Origin: Diogma glabrata
Lineage: Eukaryota; Arthropoda; Insecta; Diptera; Cylindrotomidae
DNA: 64,000 bases
Reading direction: 5' to 3'
Assembly (NCBI GenBank): GCA_963693315.1
Contig: OY856186.1
Coordinates: 300,004,910 to 300,068,909, forward strand
Program-made: the position numbers and the translations under genes
The notes under the pieces: generated by a model
What the model saw: only the letters and a program-made list of their open reading frames with translations
The model's database searches: none
Told to the model about the DNA's origin: nothing
Shown: positions 11,275 through 23,029 of the stretch, piece by piece
Layout: every line of letters begins with the position of its first letter
How positions within the stretch are numbered: position 1 is the first letter of the stretch

Positions 11275-12382
11275 ATGGAGCTCAAAGACAAATGCTCTAT
11301 TTGTCAATTTGCAATGACAAGAAACGCAATCATTCGACTGCTGCCATCTCTTCATTTACTTCACACAAAGTGCTCTCAACCTTTAATGAATGTTGTAGAT
11401 AGAAACTGTTCTATCTGTAGAACTACTACGGTTGCAACAGATGCCATCAAAAGGAAAAAATATAAGAAAAATCATGAGAAAGATCGTGAAAGGCTAGTAA
11501 ATTGTGCCAACAGAGGAAATGATTGGATAGCTTTGGGTGAAACATTAGAAATTAACTCCAAGACTGCATATCGCTGGATCAAATCTGGGTGTGATAAAAT
11601 GTTACCAAAAGGCGGGGTAAAGCCAAAAATTCTAAGTGAGACTGAATCTGATTTAATGGTTTCATGGGTAGAAGAAGACTGTGCCATTACATTGAAACAA
11701 TTGAGAGAAACATGTATGAGGAAATTTAACAAATTGCTGTCTGTTTCAACTATAGGTAACTTCTGGGAAAGCAGACTTTTTACATTAAAACAAGTACACG
11801 TTGAACCTACAACTATGAATATAGAAGCGAAAAAGCTAAAATGATTTGACTATGTCCAACGATTGAACCAGAAAACAAACTATATGGATGGATGAAACCG
11901 ATTTCAATTTATTTTGTCGTTGATCAAAAGGTCGTGCAAAAACTGGACAAAGAGCAGTTCAACACCTTCCAGCATCAAGAGGTCCAAATATACACTTAAT
12001 TGGAGAAATTTTTATGACAGTTATAATACTCATGTAACGTAGAAGAGGTTCATTTACAGCCCAGTTAGCAAATGAATGGGTAGTTTTGCTAATGCAAAAG
12101 TGGCAAGAAATGGGCAACCAACTGGCAGATGTTGTCATTGTTGCAGACAACGCACCTTGTCATTCACAACTTGAAAGAGTCATCAATGGTACGAAAGCAT
12201 CTCTTTTGCGGCTAGGACCATATTCGCCCATGTTAAATCATATTGAGAATATTTGGTCAAAAATAAAATCATATGCCAAAAGCAACATTCGTGTTCCAGA
12301 AGTTTCAGGACCTGGTGTAATGGAACAAAGGTTGATCTACCTGGAGAATATCATAAATCAGGCAAAAATAACCATAGTATAG
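11275..12382 (+). pseudogene. RING-finger Tc1/IS630-type transposase, decayed
   Basis: The protein starts at the ATG at 11275. Residues 7-48 form a RING-like finger: C7-x2-C10, H27, H30, C33 and C45-x2-C48, with serine at the position normally held by the third cysteine (LPSLHLLH). A helix-turn-helix follows (DWIALGETLEINSKTAYRWI), then the typical WVEEDC..TLKQL and RLFTLKQVH blocks. The frame breaks near 11844. The catalytic part continues in another frame with WMDETDFNLF (first Asp, near 11890), VADNAPCH (second Asp, near 12140) and LNHIENIWSKIK, whose Glu lies 33 residues after the second Asp. Two in-frame stops (near 11928 and 12035) interrupt it. It would cut and paste the surrounding element; this copy is dead. 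Confidence 0.8.
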
Positions 12383-12597
12383 GTTATTGTGCTCGTACTG
12401 TGCAACACTGCACAGTACACCAAGCTACTGCCTTGGCAATGGAAGAGATGGCCGTTGGTCGTTAATTCATTTTAAAATTATTTTTAATTTTGAATTCTTA
12501 TTTTAATTTAAATTAAATTTTGATTTTTAAAAAATTACATATATCAAAAAGTTATATATAATAAAACTGCACTTTTTATAAATATTGTTATTGTTTT

Positions 12598-12915
12598 CGT
12601 TCTGAATTACAATTGACTGTTTCTGAATTACAATTGATGTTTCTGATTTGGAGTTGACTAACCTTAATTACAATTAATACTTTCCGAATTACAATTGATG
12701 CTTTCTGACATACAATTGATACTTTCTGAATTACAATTGAATAAAATCTGAATTACAATTTATACTTTCTGAATTACAACTGACTATTCTGAATTACAAT
12801 TGATACTTTCTGAATTAAAATTGACTATTCTAAATTATATTTGATGCTTTCTGAAATAAAGTTGATACTTTCTGAAATAAAGTTGATACTTTCTGAATTA
12901 CAATTGGAAAAGGTG
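12598..12915. repeat. Right subterminal repeat array
   Basis: About fourteen copies of the roughly 21-bp unit TTTCTGAATTACAATTGATA run to the right terminus, in the orientation opposite to the left array. Together they form long inverted subterminal arrays bracketing the transposase. Confidence 0.85.
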
Positions 12916-12917
12916 TA

Positions 12918-13538
12918 GCTCCTGAGGATGATGTCATAATCAAAATCGGATCGAGCATATAAATTAAATATAGTCAAATTAGTTAATTTATCAATAATAA
13001 AAACTCAATTGCGAAATACTACAACAAGGAATTTTATCTACAATTATTCATCATGTTTCGCTAAGTACCAGCGGTAAAATCCATCGCATTTAATATCAAT
13101 GTTGTTGTTTACTCGGTAGGACAAACAAAAATATTTGTTTTGGATTTGTTGTATTACAGTCTTTTACGGTGAAAGAACAAGAATTTTAGAATACGATCGA
13201 TTTTTTTAGTGTGAACGGAAACAAATTTTTTTTCTAATTAACTAATTGTTAACAAAACGCTATATCAAGAACATAAAACCGTGTAACTAAAACTAACGGG
13301 ATTTTGTAATTTTGAATAAAGTGTTAAGTGTTGTTTAATAGAAATATTTTGTGTATTATTTTGAACGCTGTGAACTGTAAATTTCTACAAACATTTATTT
13401 CATTTCTACAACATTTGTTTTGGTTGATTTGTATTTTTTTTTTAATTTTTGAACTACGAGATGACAACCTCACGTACTTCAGAGTTCAGTCCCTGCTATT
13501 GACATATGAGCAAACGCGAGATGTCACAACTGGCAGTA
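12918..13538. other. AT-rich stretch without recognised gene
   Basis: Immediately outside the transposon lies CTGAGGATGATG...ATCAAAATCGG, a degenerate relative of the hairpin found next to the Penelope-like fragments at 47406 and 63990. The rest, including an 81-codon ORF at 13328, shows no family features. A 5' exon of the magu-type gene could in principle lie here, but nothing supports it. Confidence 0.35.
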
Positions 13539-13542
13539 GCAG

Positions 13543-13690
13543 TAAGATATCATCGGCCAAAGTGATATCTTAGGAGTCCTCGCGGATGAACTCTATTCAA
13601 TCAACGGTAGCACCCTAAATCTTAGTTATGGAGTATCCTTCGAGCCAGCAGAAGCGTGCCTTGATGATGGCACGCTTTTGCTGGCTCGAA
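13543..13690. other. Two strong hairpins
   Basis: TAAGATATCA (13543-13552) pairs with TGATATCTTA (13563-13572). A second, much stronger hairpin has 22-nt arms (13639-13660 and 13669-13690, starting TTCGAGCCAGCAG and ending GCTGGCTCGAA) around an 8-nt loop, with one G:U pair and no mismatches. The region is GC-richer than its surroundings. A structured RNA is possible but not shown. Confidence 0.5.
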
Positions 13691-14729
13691 GAAACAAACC
13701 TTCATATAACTATATCTCTGCTTTAATCATTGAGGAAGACAACTCCGCACATGTTCAAGGAATATGCCACTGAATGGATTATTGGCAACCTAATTTTAGT
13801 TCTGTTTGTACAAGTTTTTCTAAATATTTTCTATTTACCCTTTTATTTTATTTCTATTTTTTATTCCATCATAAAATATTGGTCTATATATGATATATAT
13901 TTTAATATGTGTTAGCAGGGGCGCACACAAGGGGGGGATTCGGGTCCGGACCCCCCCCCAACCGATAATTTTTCAGTATTGTTTTTTAAAGTAAGACATT
14001 ATTTAGTGTTAACCATAAGAAACTATAGATTAACATCTCTGAATATCGTATAAGATACACGGTAAAAAATGGGACGTCTTCCCCCTTTGAGTAGTCGAAA
14101 TATGGGTAGTTAAATCTAGTGAAAAATTGAAATTGAACGTTAATTTACGCGACCAACAAGATAACTATCAAGAAATGACATTCAAGTAGTAAATATTAAT
14201 TACATGGTAGTCGTTAAATAAAATTTTTACTTCCCAAAAGTTAATAAAATAGAACGTTTCATTTATGGATCATTGGTTCTACACATAGCTTATAGTAATA
14301 TTTGACTCTGTATACTCTAACAAATATGATAAAATAAATTTGTTCTATTTGACGTCCGATTTATAGTTAAAAATTACTTACAACGGGTAAATTCAATAAC
14401 GTTTTAACTACTAAGGACGTCAAAATTGTTTCCTATAAAAATTATCTTTTCATTCAATGTCCCGTTAAGAATGCTGAAATCGTTTTAAACAGAAAACGAT
14501 TTTTAGTCTTATTTGTGTGATGATTAGAAACATAACTATGCATTATAAAGTAGTAAAGTTAAATAAATACAGTGCGGTGTTAAATAAATAAATAAATAAA
14601 TAAGTTTTTGCAATATTACATTGTGTTATAAATATTTGTGTAGTTTAATACTGCGAGCAGTACTTTTCTTATAGTGTAGTTTATTGTTTTATTTTTGTGT
14701 TTATAAATAAGTGAATTATTAACAGACAA

Positions 14730-16738
14730 ATGAGTTCATCATCTCATATTAATGATGTGCAGATTGGGTCAGTTCTTTTAACTTTGCAGTATCAATCCGA
14801 CAAACAGTACGTTAAAGTAAATTTTAATAACGATTATAATTTTCCAACTTATATGGATGTTTTGTATGCAGGTGAATATATTTAAAATGTGCCAGTTTTG
14901 TTATATCATAAACAGTTTGTGATTCGGTTAAATAAGTTTTTTTGTTCTTTGATTTTAAAGCACGTGTATTTTGGAACATCTCTGCTGACATTATTTTACA
15001 AATATTTGATGAGAACAGTATTGAAATCAATCAAAACTTATTTGAGGAATTCGTGTACAGTCGTCAGTGTAATGTGGGGTTGTTGGAAATTAGACAAGTT
15101 CATGTGGTGCTGGAGTAATCAATATCACTCGTTTAATACAATTCAAAACGTTTTTGTGAATACTCCGTCAACATCTAGTGCATCCGTTGCTACGACAATA
15201 ACAAATAATAGTGATTACAACCCAGATGACTGGAAAAAACCAGACTTTTTGGAAGTTCAAGTATTAAGGGTAGGTATTAAAATCATAGAATCTAAAGTTT
15301 TCTTATATGTTTTTAATTTATTTAGGATTTAAAATTATATTTTGCTGTCCAAAATAAAATTCTGGTTAATGGAGCAACCCTTCTAAAAAATTATGAAGAA
15401 ACTGAAAAATTGAGTGACAAAGATCGACGATATGTCATCAATATAATTACAAACCATTTATTTCGGTTAGGCCACATCCCAGAAAGCAAGAAAAAATTAC
15501 TTGGGCTAAATGTGCTGTTCAGTTATTTCCAACTTTAAGAGCCAGGGGTATCGGGCAAGAGGGCTATGTAAGTACCAATTTAAAATTATCTACATGGAAT
15601 TCGGATAACTCAAATTATCGAATAACTGAATGCTCTAATTAATTTAATAATATAATAATAAAATTTTATTTAAAAAAAATAGGAAACTGTTTACGATCCT
15701 ATAAATAAAGGTGGATGGATGGGTAATAGGCTTAAAACCCTAAACAAAGTAGAAGCAAGGAAAAGAACCGTGTTTAGTGAAACAAGAAATAATCAAAACT
15801 CTGCTCTTAATCAACAGCTCGTAAATTGCAATCCAATATCTGAGGAAGATCAAATTGAGATTTTAGAAATCAAGGAAAATTTGAAATTCCTTGATCCAAA
15901 ACTTCAAAAAGAAAAAATTATCAGTGATATGAGTGTAACTTTCCAAACTAGACGAGAATACGTTCATTCAAATAATTCAGCACTTATTTTATTAGAATAT
16001 CCACGTTTTACAGACACATACTCATTGGTAAGCCTTTTTATAAAATTTAATTAATATGGAAATTTCATTTAAGGTCTTTTCTTCTAACTTTTATTCTAGA
16101 TACATAACGATTTTGAGAAGCTTTTTCCTGATAAGCATAATAATCTTAGAACTAACTTTACGCTGGCATTTTGTAACAAAATTAAAAACACATCGGAAGA
16201 CATCGGGAAAAATAAACTTATTACAGACATATTTAAAGGTATGCGGCCTCAAACGATTAAACAGATGTGGGTAAACCGATAAATATTTTTTATTTATTTT
16301 TTGTTTTTGTTAACAGACTGGGGTCCTGATATTCTAATAATATTTTATCTATTAACCTTACTACCACCAACTCAAAAAGGACGAGGAGCAAAAAATCGTT
16401 GCGACCTAAAGACGGCCTGCAACAAAATTATTCGATTTATAGGGATTAACGACAAAATTGAAGGTTATCAAGATTTAACTATTGTGGCACAAGGTGAAAG
16501 TAAGTCGAATATTTCAAGGTTTTATATTTCATTGGACAATAAATTAATGCCGACAAACAATTCAATAGTAGACGCGATAGATTTATTATTTAAGTCCCAT
16601 TACGTATTTAATATTAAATACGACGAAAATCTTGAAAACTTTTACAAGTATATTCAGCACTATATATTTGAAATACCTAATTCAAAATTACCAACTACCG
16701 TAAAATACTGTCACAGTTTATTAAACCCTGGCATTTAA
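14730..16738 (+). pseudogene. EnSpm-associated accessory protein, six exons, two frameshifts
   Basis: Splice signals give exons 14730-14871, 14961-15269, 15326-15567, 15683-16027, 16100-16238 and 16317-16738; all introns have GT/AG ends and are 55-115 bases long. The product, about 530 residues, has a conserved middle (KITWAKCAVQLFPTLRARG, then GNRLKTLNKV) and a conserved end (LLTLLPPTQKGRG, LLFKSHYVFNIKYDENL). It resembles uncharacterised proteins that accompany Tnp2-like transposases in animal genomes; that link is from memory of the family. Single-base shifts near 15115 (exon 2) and 15500 (exon 3) break the frame, so this copy is probably inactive unless they are sequence errors. No function can be assigned beyond its position beside the transposase. 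Confidence 0.6.
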
Positions 16739-16890
16739 TTTATTGAAAATATATTTTAAAACTAGATATTCCATTTTATTTATTTATTTTATTCCTTTTT
16801 TGCATTATTATTATAATTTTACTATAATTTACTTTAAACAACTGTTTTATATTTATATTGATTAAGTTTACTATTATTTCTTTAAATAAC

Positions 16891-19307
16891 ATGACTGTGA
16901 AATGCTTTTTATGTGACTTTCAACTGGGCACAGTAAAATTATATGTCTCTCATCTTAAACAAGAGCATTGCTTTCGAGAAAATGCGGGTGTGGAAATAGT
17001 ATGCGGTTACCATGGATGTGGTAAAGCTTTTCGGTCTAGTAATGGTCTTAAAAATCATATGTCTAATTGTTTAAACAAAACTATTAATGATGAGGAAAAT
17101 ATCCAAGGAAACACCCAAATTTTATCTCATAGTATACCCGATTCTCAAGAGTTACCAATACCCAATCAATTTGACATTCAAAACGAAGTCGAGCAAATTT
17201 TAACAAAGTTTCTTGGTGAATTGTGTGTCTTAGTTATTTCGAATAGTACTCTAAACTTTATAATTCAAAATGTCAAAAATCTTCTACAACATTTATTCTT
17301 TACTATTAGGAAAATTATTCATGATAATAAAGATAATCCCAATGCTTGTCGAGATGAAATTGTTAAGACTGAACAAGAACTTAATACAATTTTTTCTAGA
17401 GAAGAAACCACATACAAAAGAAGAAAACGTGCTTTTAACACCGTTCCAGAACCTAAAGAAATAACTATATTTCAAAGATATGAGCGAAAGTGGGATTCGG
17501 GTTTAAATATGTTTATTAATACTCCAGCCCTAAATACTTATATGTATATACCAATTCTAAATAGTCTCAGTTATATATTATCAACAGACAAAGTTCAAAA
17601 AATTATTCTAAAACGCAATCCTAATATAAGTCACTTTGAAAACATAGAAGATGGGTCCTTTTTTAAAACTAACAAATTACTTAATTCCTCTGATTTGGTT
17701 TTACAAATTCAATTGTATTTCGATGAATTCGAAACTGTTAATCCTTTGGGATCGAAAAAAGGAATTCATAAGATAGGGGCGATTTACTTTATAATAAGGA
17801 ATTTACCTCAATATTACAACAGTATGTTAGGACACATACATTTAGTAACATTATTTTATTCAACTGATTTAAAACAAATTGGCTTCAATGAAATTCTAGG
17901 ACCATTAATTAAAGATTTAAAAACTTTAGAATCCCATGGAATTCATTATATTATTAATAACAAAAATATACGCGTAAAAGGAACTCTCGTAGGAATAAGT
18001 GCAGATAATTTAGGAGCAAACCAACTTTATTGTCATTTGGAAAGTTTTAATGTCGATTTCTTTTGTAGACACTGTTATTGTTCTATTAATGGCATTCAAG
18101 ATTCTTTCAGAGAGGCTGACGTGGAAATGCGAACTAAAGCATCTTACGAAGAAAATTTAAAAGTATTGTCTCAGAATCCGGATAAAAATCATTCCTTTGG
18201 AATTAAAGGAAAATGTGTGTTTAATGAATTAGAATACTTTCATATATATGATGCACCTTCAGTTGATGTAATGCATGATCTTTTAGAAGGTGTAGTCCAA
18301 ATGGAATTAAATTTATTCTTCTCCTATTTATTCCCTAAGAAAATAAATATTTCAAGTCCTTAAAAGAAATTAATGACCGAATAAATTCATTTAATTTTGG
18401 TTTTCTGGAGAGAAAAAATTTCCCATCATCTGTGATTCTGGACAAATCTTATAATTCAATAGGTCAAAGAGCAGCACAAACATGGGCATTAATTGTCAAC
18501 ACTCCATTGATTTTCATCGACATTTTCACAAATAATGAGACAGACTTATCTGCAAAGTGTGAGGTAATTGTTCTGTTAATCCGATGTATGGCAATAATTT
18601 TTTCTCGAAAAATAGAAAAACGCTGGATAATTGAGCTAGAATCTTTAATATATGAACATCATTCCAAATTAGTGAAAGAATTTCCGAATAAAAAAATAAA
18701 ACCAAAACATCATTTTATGATACATTACCCCAACATTATAAGAAAAATAGGTCCACTAATAAATATTTGGTGTATGCGCTTTGAAGGAAAGCACAATGTA
18801 TTTAAATCTTTCTCGAATGCTCAAAAAAATTATATAAATGTGTGTAAAATGCTAAGCTATAAATATCAAGAAAATATGTCTTTGAATTTCGAATTGCAAT
18901 CGGAAATTAAATTTCAAATAGATAAAACCAATACGTCCGACCAATTTTATATTGATATAATATCGAAAGCATTAACAGACAAAAGTTTAACAAATTTTCA
19001 TTTTTTAAAGTACCTCTATCATACTGCAGAATATAGAGAAGGACTTTTTATAGTTAAATCTGATTCTCCAACTCCGCATTTTCTCAAAATATTGAAAATA
19101 TTTAGCGTTGATAATGATTATTATATTTTGAGTTTAAAATATGTTACATTATCCTTTAGAGACAATTTACAAGCCTTTCACATTATTCCGACTGAAAATG
19201 ACGTTTATGATGTTGTTAACATAAACAATTTGAAATATAAAAATACTTTTAGTTTAAATAAGGTTGGCAATGAATATTATATTATATCTAAAATACGAAT
19301 TTCCTAA
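16891..19307 (+). pseudogene. C2H2 zinc-finger Tnp2-like (EnSpm/CACTA) transposase, one frameshift
   Basis: The first ATG (MTVKCFLCDF) opens two C2H2-type fingers, C-x2-C...H-x4-H and CGYHGCGKAFRSSNGLKNHM, within residues 1-60. After a linker come the family's catalytic-region blocks: NPLGSKKGIHKIGAIYF, ISADNLGANQLYC.LESF, FFCRHCYC and DAPSVDVMHDLLEGV. The frame then shifts by one base near 18345 (consistent with a one-base deletion) and continues to 19307 with KPKHHFMIHYPNIIRKIGPL and MRFEGKHNVFKSF. Total length is about 800 residues, usual for the family. The enzyme would mobilise the surrounding unit. A programmed shift or a sequencing error could also explain the single break. Confidence 0.8.
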
Positions 19308-19849
19308 AAATATTCAAATTCAAATAAATAAATATATGTATATGCATACATAAATGTATAAGATTTATACAATTATAATACAGTTATAATACGCTGAACG
19401 CATTATAGTTTATAATTACGCCTTATAGTTTATACAAAACTGAAATCAATAAATGTAATTCAACAGAAAATTGTTTTTTATTCAAATATTTTGAAATCCT
19501 TGAACAACTACCACCAGCCAATATTTTACGGCCCAAGTTCGTTTAAAATAATGGTAATAAAATTTATAAATTGGAATACTTCGAAGTAACTTTTATCACG
19601 AGAATAACTAGAGAAAATTGACCCCCCAAACTAGTCAAATTTAAGTCTCGTGTGAGAACTAAGATTTAAAATAAATGTTTGTTAAACTTATTATGTTATA
19701 GAATCAAAAATGACGTCTTAAGTGTGGTTTAAAGAAACGTTTCCAATAAACGGCTGATAGTTTAATATTTTGCACACATTAAAGGTAAGTTCGCGCTGGT
19801 ATAACTCGCAAGCAGTTGAAATTCACGACTTATTTCTAACCGTGTACGA

Positions 19850-20780
19850 TGCTAACTAGGGATCTAAGGTTACTCACTATTGATCAATTCTCTTTGAGGA
19901 TTTTTGAACGCTATTTTAAAGTTTTGTGGATTACAATTATCAAGGAAGACCCATGTCAGTAAGGCATTCCAGAGATGCTAGATTCTGTTAAAAAATTCTT
20001 TGAAAAGCTACATCTTGTCACTCGAACCTTAAAAAGATGGGCTGCTATTGATGCTCTGTTCAGGTAAAATTGATTTGATCTAGGCAGACATACGCGTTCA
20101 TCCATAGTGTATTTGTGTACCTTTAAATCAGCAACATACAACGAATCAAGCTCATTAGTAAGATTTGAATTGCTGAGCAGCAATGAAAGTCTCACCAAGG
20201 CTTTCAACCGACTGTTCCAGATATGTGTGACAAAGAAAGTAAATTTCCCGTCGCTCTTCCTATACGGATACCGTATTGTCTTTCATTAAGTATTTTTGAC
20301 GACTTAAGAAGCTCATAATGTTAAAATTAATGAACTTCTCAAATATTTTAGCAACAACCGACAAGATTGATATGGGTTTGTAATTTGTTGAATTCGTGTT
20401 AGCAACTTTTTTGGAATTGGCTGTATACTGGCTATTTTTTAAAGAGCATTTATTTTAAATTTTATTGCTTCTTCACATTTAAGCGAAACCTAAAGATCAG
20501 CCTTCAGAACCATCTATCGGAATAAACCTGCGCATACACACGTGTATTATTTCTGAAAAATTAGAAGCAGAAATGTTTGAATTAAACATATATCTCTAAG
20601 CCTCTGCCAATCTGCAACCCAAATAAAACTAGGACTAGATTGAAACTGTTTAGGAACTTGTAAATTCAAATGAGTGAAAATCAAATTATGGTCTGAACCA
20701 CCTAAAGGGTTGATACTTTAAATTGTACCAACGAAAGATTATTTATCAAAAACAAATAAAGCAATTTACTAATTTAACCA
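19850..20780 (-). mobile_element. Decayed non-LTR retrotransposon (endonuclease end to RT start)
   Basis: Reading leftward, GGSDHNLIFTHLNL (near 20690) is the C-terminal SDH motif of an apurinic-type endonuclease. Farther along, NYKPISILSVVAKIFEKF (near 20380-20330) is the start of a reverse transcriptase domain. Several frameshifts and stops separate the blocks. CR1- or Jockey-type origin is likely. Confidence 0.65.
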
Positions 20781-20949
20781 GGAATGTCAGTAGCTATGGT
20801 AGGTTGTTTGGCCATTATATCCGAGTGAAAATAAATATAAAAATAAAATATTAATATAATAAAAATATAGTATAAATTGTGTTTGAAGTTTTAGTATCAA
20901 TAAATTCGTTCCCTTCTCAATAATGAAACCTCAACAAAAATATTTGTTT

Positions 20950-21530
20950 TCCAGCCAAATTGGCTCTTAGAAACAAACATAGATTATTTAATATTTGGTT
21001 CCATAACAAAAATATCTTAACGATTTAAGTCCTAATATCTATACAGCCCAATAGTATATTAAACCAGATAAACGAAAAAACAGAAATTGACAGAGCGAGA
21101 GTGGCAAAACTTTCTGCCATGTCTATTTCTGACAAAAGTTTTTACAGTGCCATTAGTTTTTAAAAGTCTGGTACCAACTCTCTTTTTCCTATTATTGACG
21201 GTGATTTAATCGTCACTGACCCAGCGAGAAAAACCACATTGCTCGCTCGCGATCACGCTTTGCTGTGATCTCGACTGTTTTAGAAACTCCTAAAGAAAAA
21301 CCAAAAATCCAGTCTTCAGGAGTTAATATGAAAGATCTTTATTTCAAACCCAAAATTGTCAAAAAACATCTTAAGGGGGCTAACTACCAGCAAAGTCTCC
21401 GGTCCGACGATCAAAAACTAGGCAAGCACGGGCTTTTCATAATTAATTGTAGAAGCGTTTTAAATTTTAAACTTATTCAAAATGATCGCAACAACTATTT
21501 TTTTACTATGCTTCCAGAAAGATGTTAATT
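20950..21530 (+). mobile_element. Decayed non-LTR reverse transcriptase fragment
   Basis: Plus-strand pieces such as IDGDLIVTDPARKTTLLA and FKPKIVKKHLKGANYQQSLR resemble the linker and first block of CR1-like reverse transcriptases, where 'DPxxKAxLxA' and 'VxKxLxxLxxSKSxGPD' are usual. Orientation is opposite to the fragment at 19850-20780. Frames are broken. Confidence 0.5.
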
Positions 21531-21539
21531 ACTCAATAA

Positions 21540-23020
21540 TTTTGTTTAAATGAATCTGCCGTTCATCGCCTTTATAGTATACAGTAAAATCGATGAAATT
21601 TCAGCTTTCAGATGTTGATGTTCTGATATTTCTTAGGGAAATAGAAACAAACGTTTCGAAAATCCCAAAAGCAATAACATATTTCTGAGTTTCAGGAATA
21701 TTTTCACACTACGACACGAAAAATAAAATCACCTGCAACTATGGCTCCCCTCTATGCATCGATGCATTTTGAACATATTAAAAAATTGGGATGTTTTGTA
21801 TCATTATTTCGATTATACGTATCGAAAAAGAGGTATTGTAATTTTAAAATTTTTTGCAAACCTTGAAATCAAGGCATATTTACTTCTTTTAAAAAACGTC
21901 TTTCGCAATTTTGATAGATTTAATGCTCTATTTCTTATTCCACAAGGTGTATGAAGAATCGAAACAAATATTGTTATAGTGGTTTTAGAAGTTTTTTTCA
22001 CATAAACAATTGGATTTATATATATGTATATTTTTGCTTGGATTGGATTTATATATATGTATAAATGCTATGGACTTGAAATTTGAGGTGCGTATAAAAC
22101 TAATCTGTCCACATGAAATTACGGATACAAATAAAACTAAAGTGGTTTTCGTTTGGTTTACAGGGGTACGATGTGAGACCTTGAAAGGGCTTCATTTCAG
22201 TATTCCTTAAAAATTTATTTTGGAGTTTTACACCTCACCTTTTTGTAACATATGTATGACTAATCTAATTGACATACATTACATATGTTATTCTTCCCAT
22301 CAAATTATTCTAAACAATTAAATAAGTCATCAACAACTTAAAAGCCTAGATCTAATTTCCATAAATTCCCACGATATATATTAAATAACAAAATCTAAAT
22401 AACATAAAATAATATTAAAGTTGATGACATTACAGAAATAAATTTAAATAAAATTTATCGAAATAAATATAATTCCTGCTGAACGAGGCAATTATATTTA
22501 TTTAATATATGATTGACCGATATTAACTTTATATAATAAATCGATTGATAATTGGTTAATCGATTTAATTATTAAAATAAAGGTAAAACTAAGAGGGGAT
22601 AATAGTGGAGAAACCCTCAACCAATTGTACTATAAATAAAACGAAAATCATAACGAAAAATAAGAATTAATAAACTTCTCTTAAAAGTTAAAGTGTTTGT
22701 TTAATTTAAACCTCTTAACGGAAGAAAGTCTGCCCAATAGGCCTTAGTCTACGGGTTTAACATGGTTTTTCCAGTTGTAAAGACTTTCTTCCCATCATAA
22801 ACATCGAGACAAATAAGTGGACGCCGAAGTATAGCAGTTCAACGGATAAGTCCACCATATTTTTTTGTATAATTTTGACTAATGACGTTTTTTCGTGCTT
22901 CCTTACCTCGATTAGATCCGAGCCTAACTGATCGCAAATCTTCAAATGTATTTGGAATGATAGAAAAATCAGTACGTTTTTAATAAAAAATATATAAAAG
23001 TGTCATATTCTCATAATTAG
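21540..23020. other. AT-rich stretch, no recognised gene
   Basis: No convincing ORF or terminal repeat is present. A possible LTR-like segment (22236 to about 22705: TGTAACATATG start, TATAAATA, AATAAA-like signals) has no partner and no target duplication. Confidence 0.4.
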
Positions 23021-23029
23021 ATTTATTAA

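Larger units (their letters stand above)
8342..12915 (+). mobile_element. Tc1/IS630-type DNA transposon with subterminal arrays
   Basis: The termini CACCTTTTCCAATTGTAATT (8342 onward) and its complement ending at 12915 are exact inverted repeats, flanked by TA on both sides (8340-8341 and 12916-12917), the target duplication of the Tc1/mariner/IS630 superfamily. Both ends continue into long arrays of about 21-bp repeats in opposite orientation. The element encodes the decayed RING-bearing transposase at 11275-12382. Its left array is split by another transposon (8568-9924), so its own length is about 3.2 kb. A copy of the ACTTCCGG repeat (about 10060-10790) is also inside. Confidence 0.85.
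14058..19310 (+). mobile_element. EnSpm/CACTA-like two-gene transposon (right end unresolved)
   Basis: A plausible left terminus CACGGTAAAAAATGGGACGT starts at 14058; GACGTC-containing motifs recur at 14071, 14348, 14414 and 19710. Two same-strand genes follow 0.15 kb apart: a spliced accessory gene (14730-16738) and a Tnp2-like transposase (16891-19307). I could not find a matching right terminus ending in GTG, so the end given is the end of coding. Confidence 0.6.

Noticed and set aside
8342..12915. Regularly spaced short repeats resembling a CRISPR array
   Set aside because: The units are contiguous and degenerate, lie at transposon ends in opposite orientations, and the genome is eukaryotic.
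13328..13573. Hydrophobic 81-codon ORF as signal-peptide exon of the magu-type gene
   Set aside because: Does not begin with ATG in its frame, lacks an obvious donor in phase, and lies 12 kb upstream; no support.
22236..22705. Possible solo LTR (TGTAACATATG start, TATAAATA, AATAAA-like)
   Set aside because: No second LTR, no clear CA end and no target duplication.
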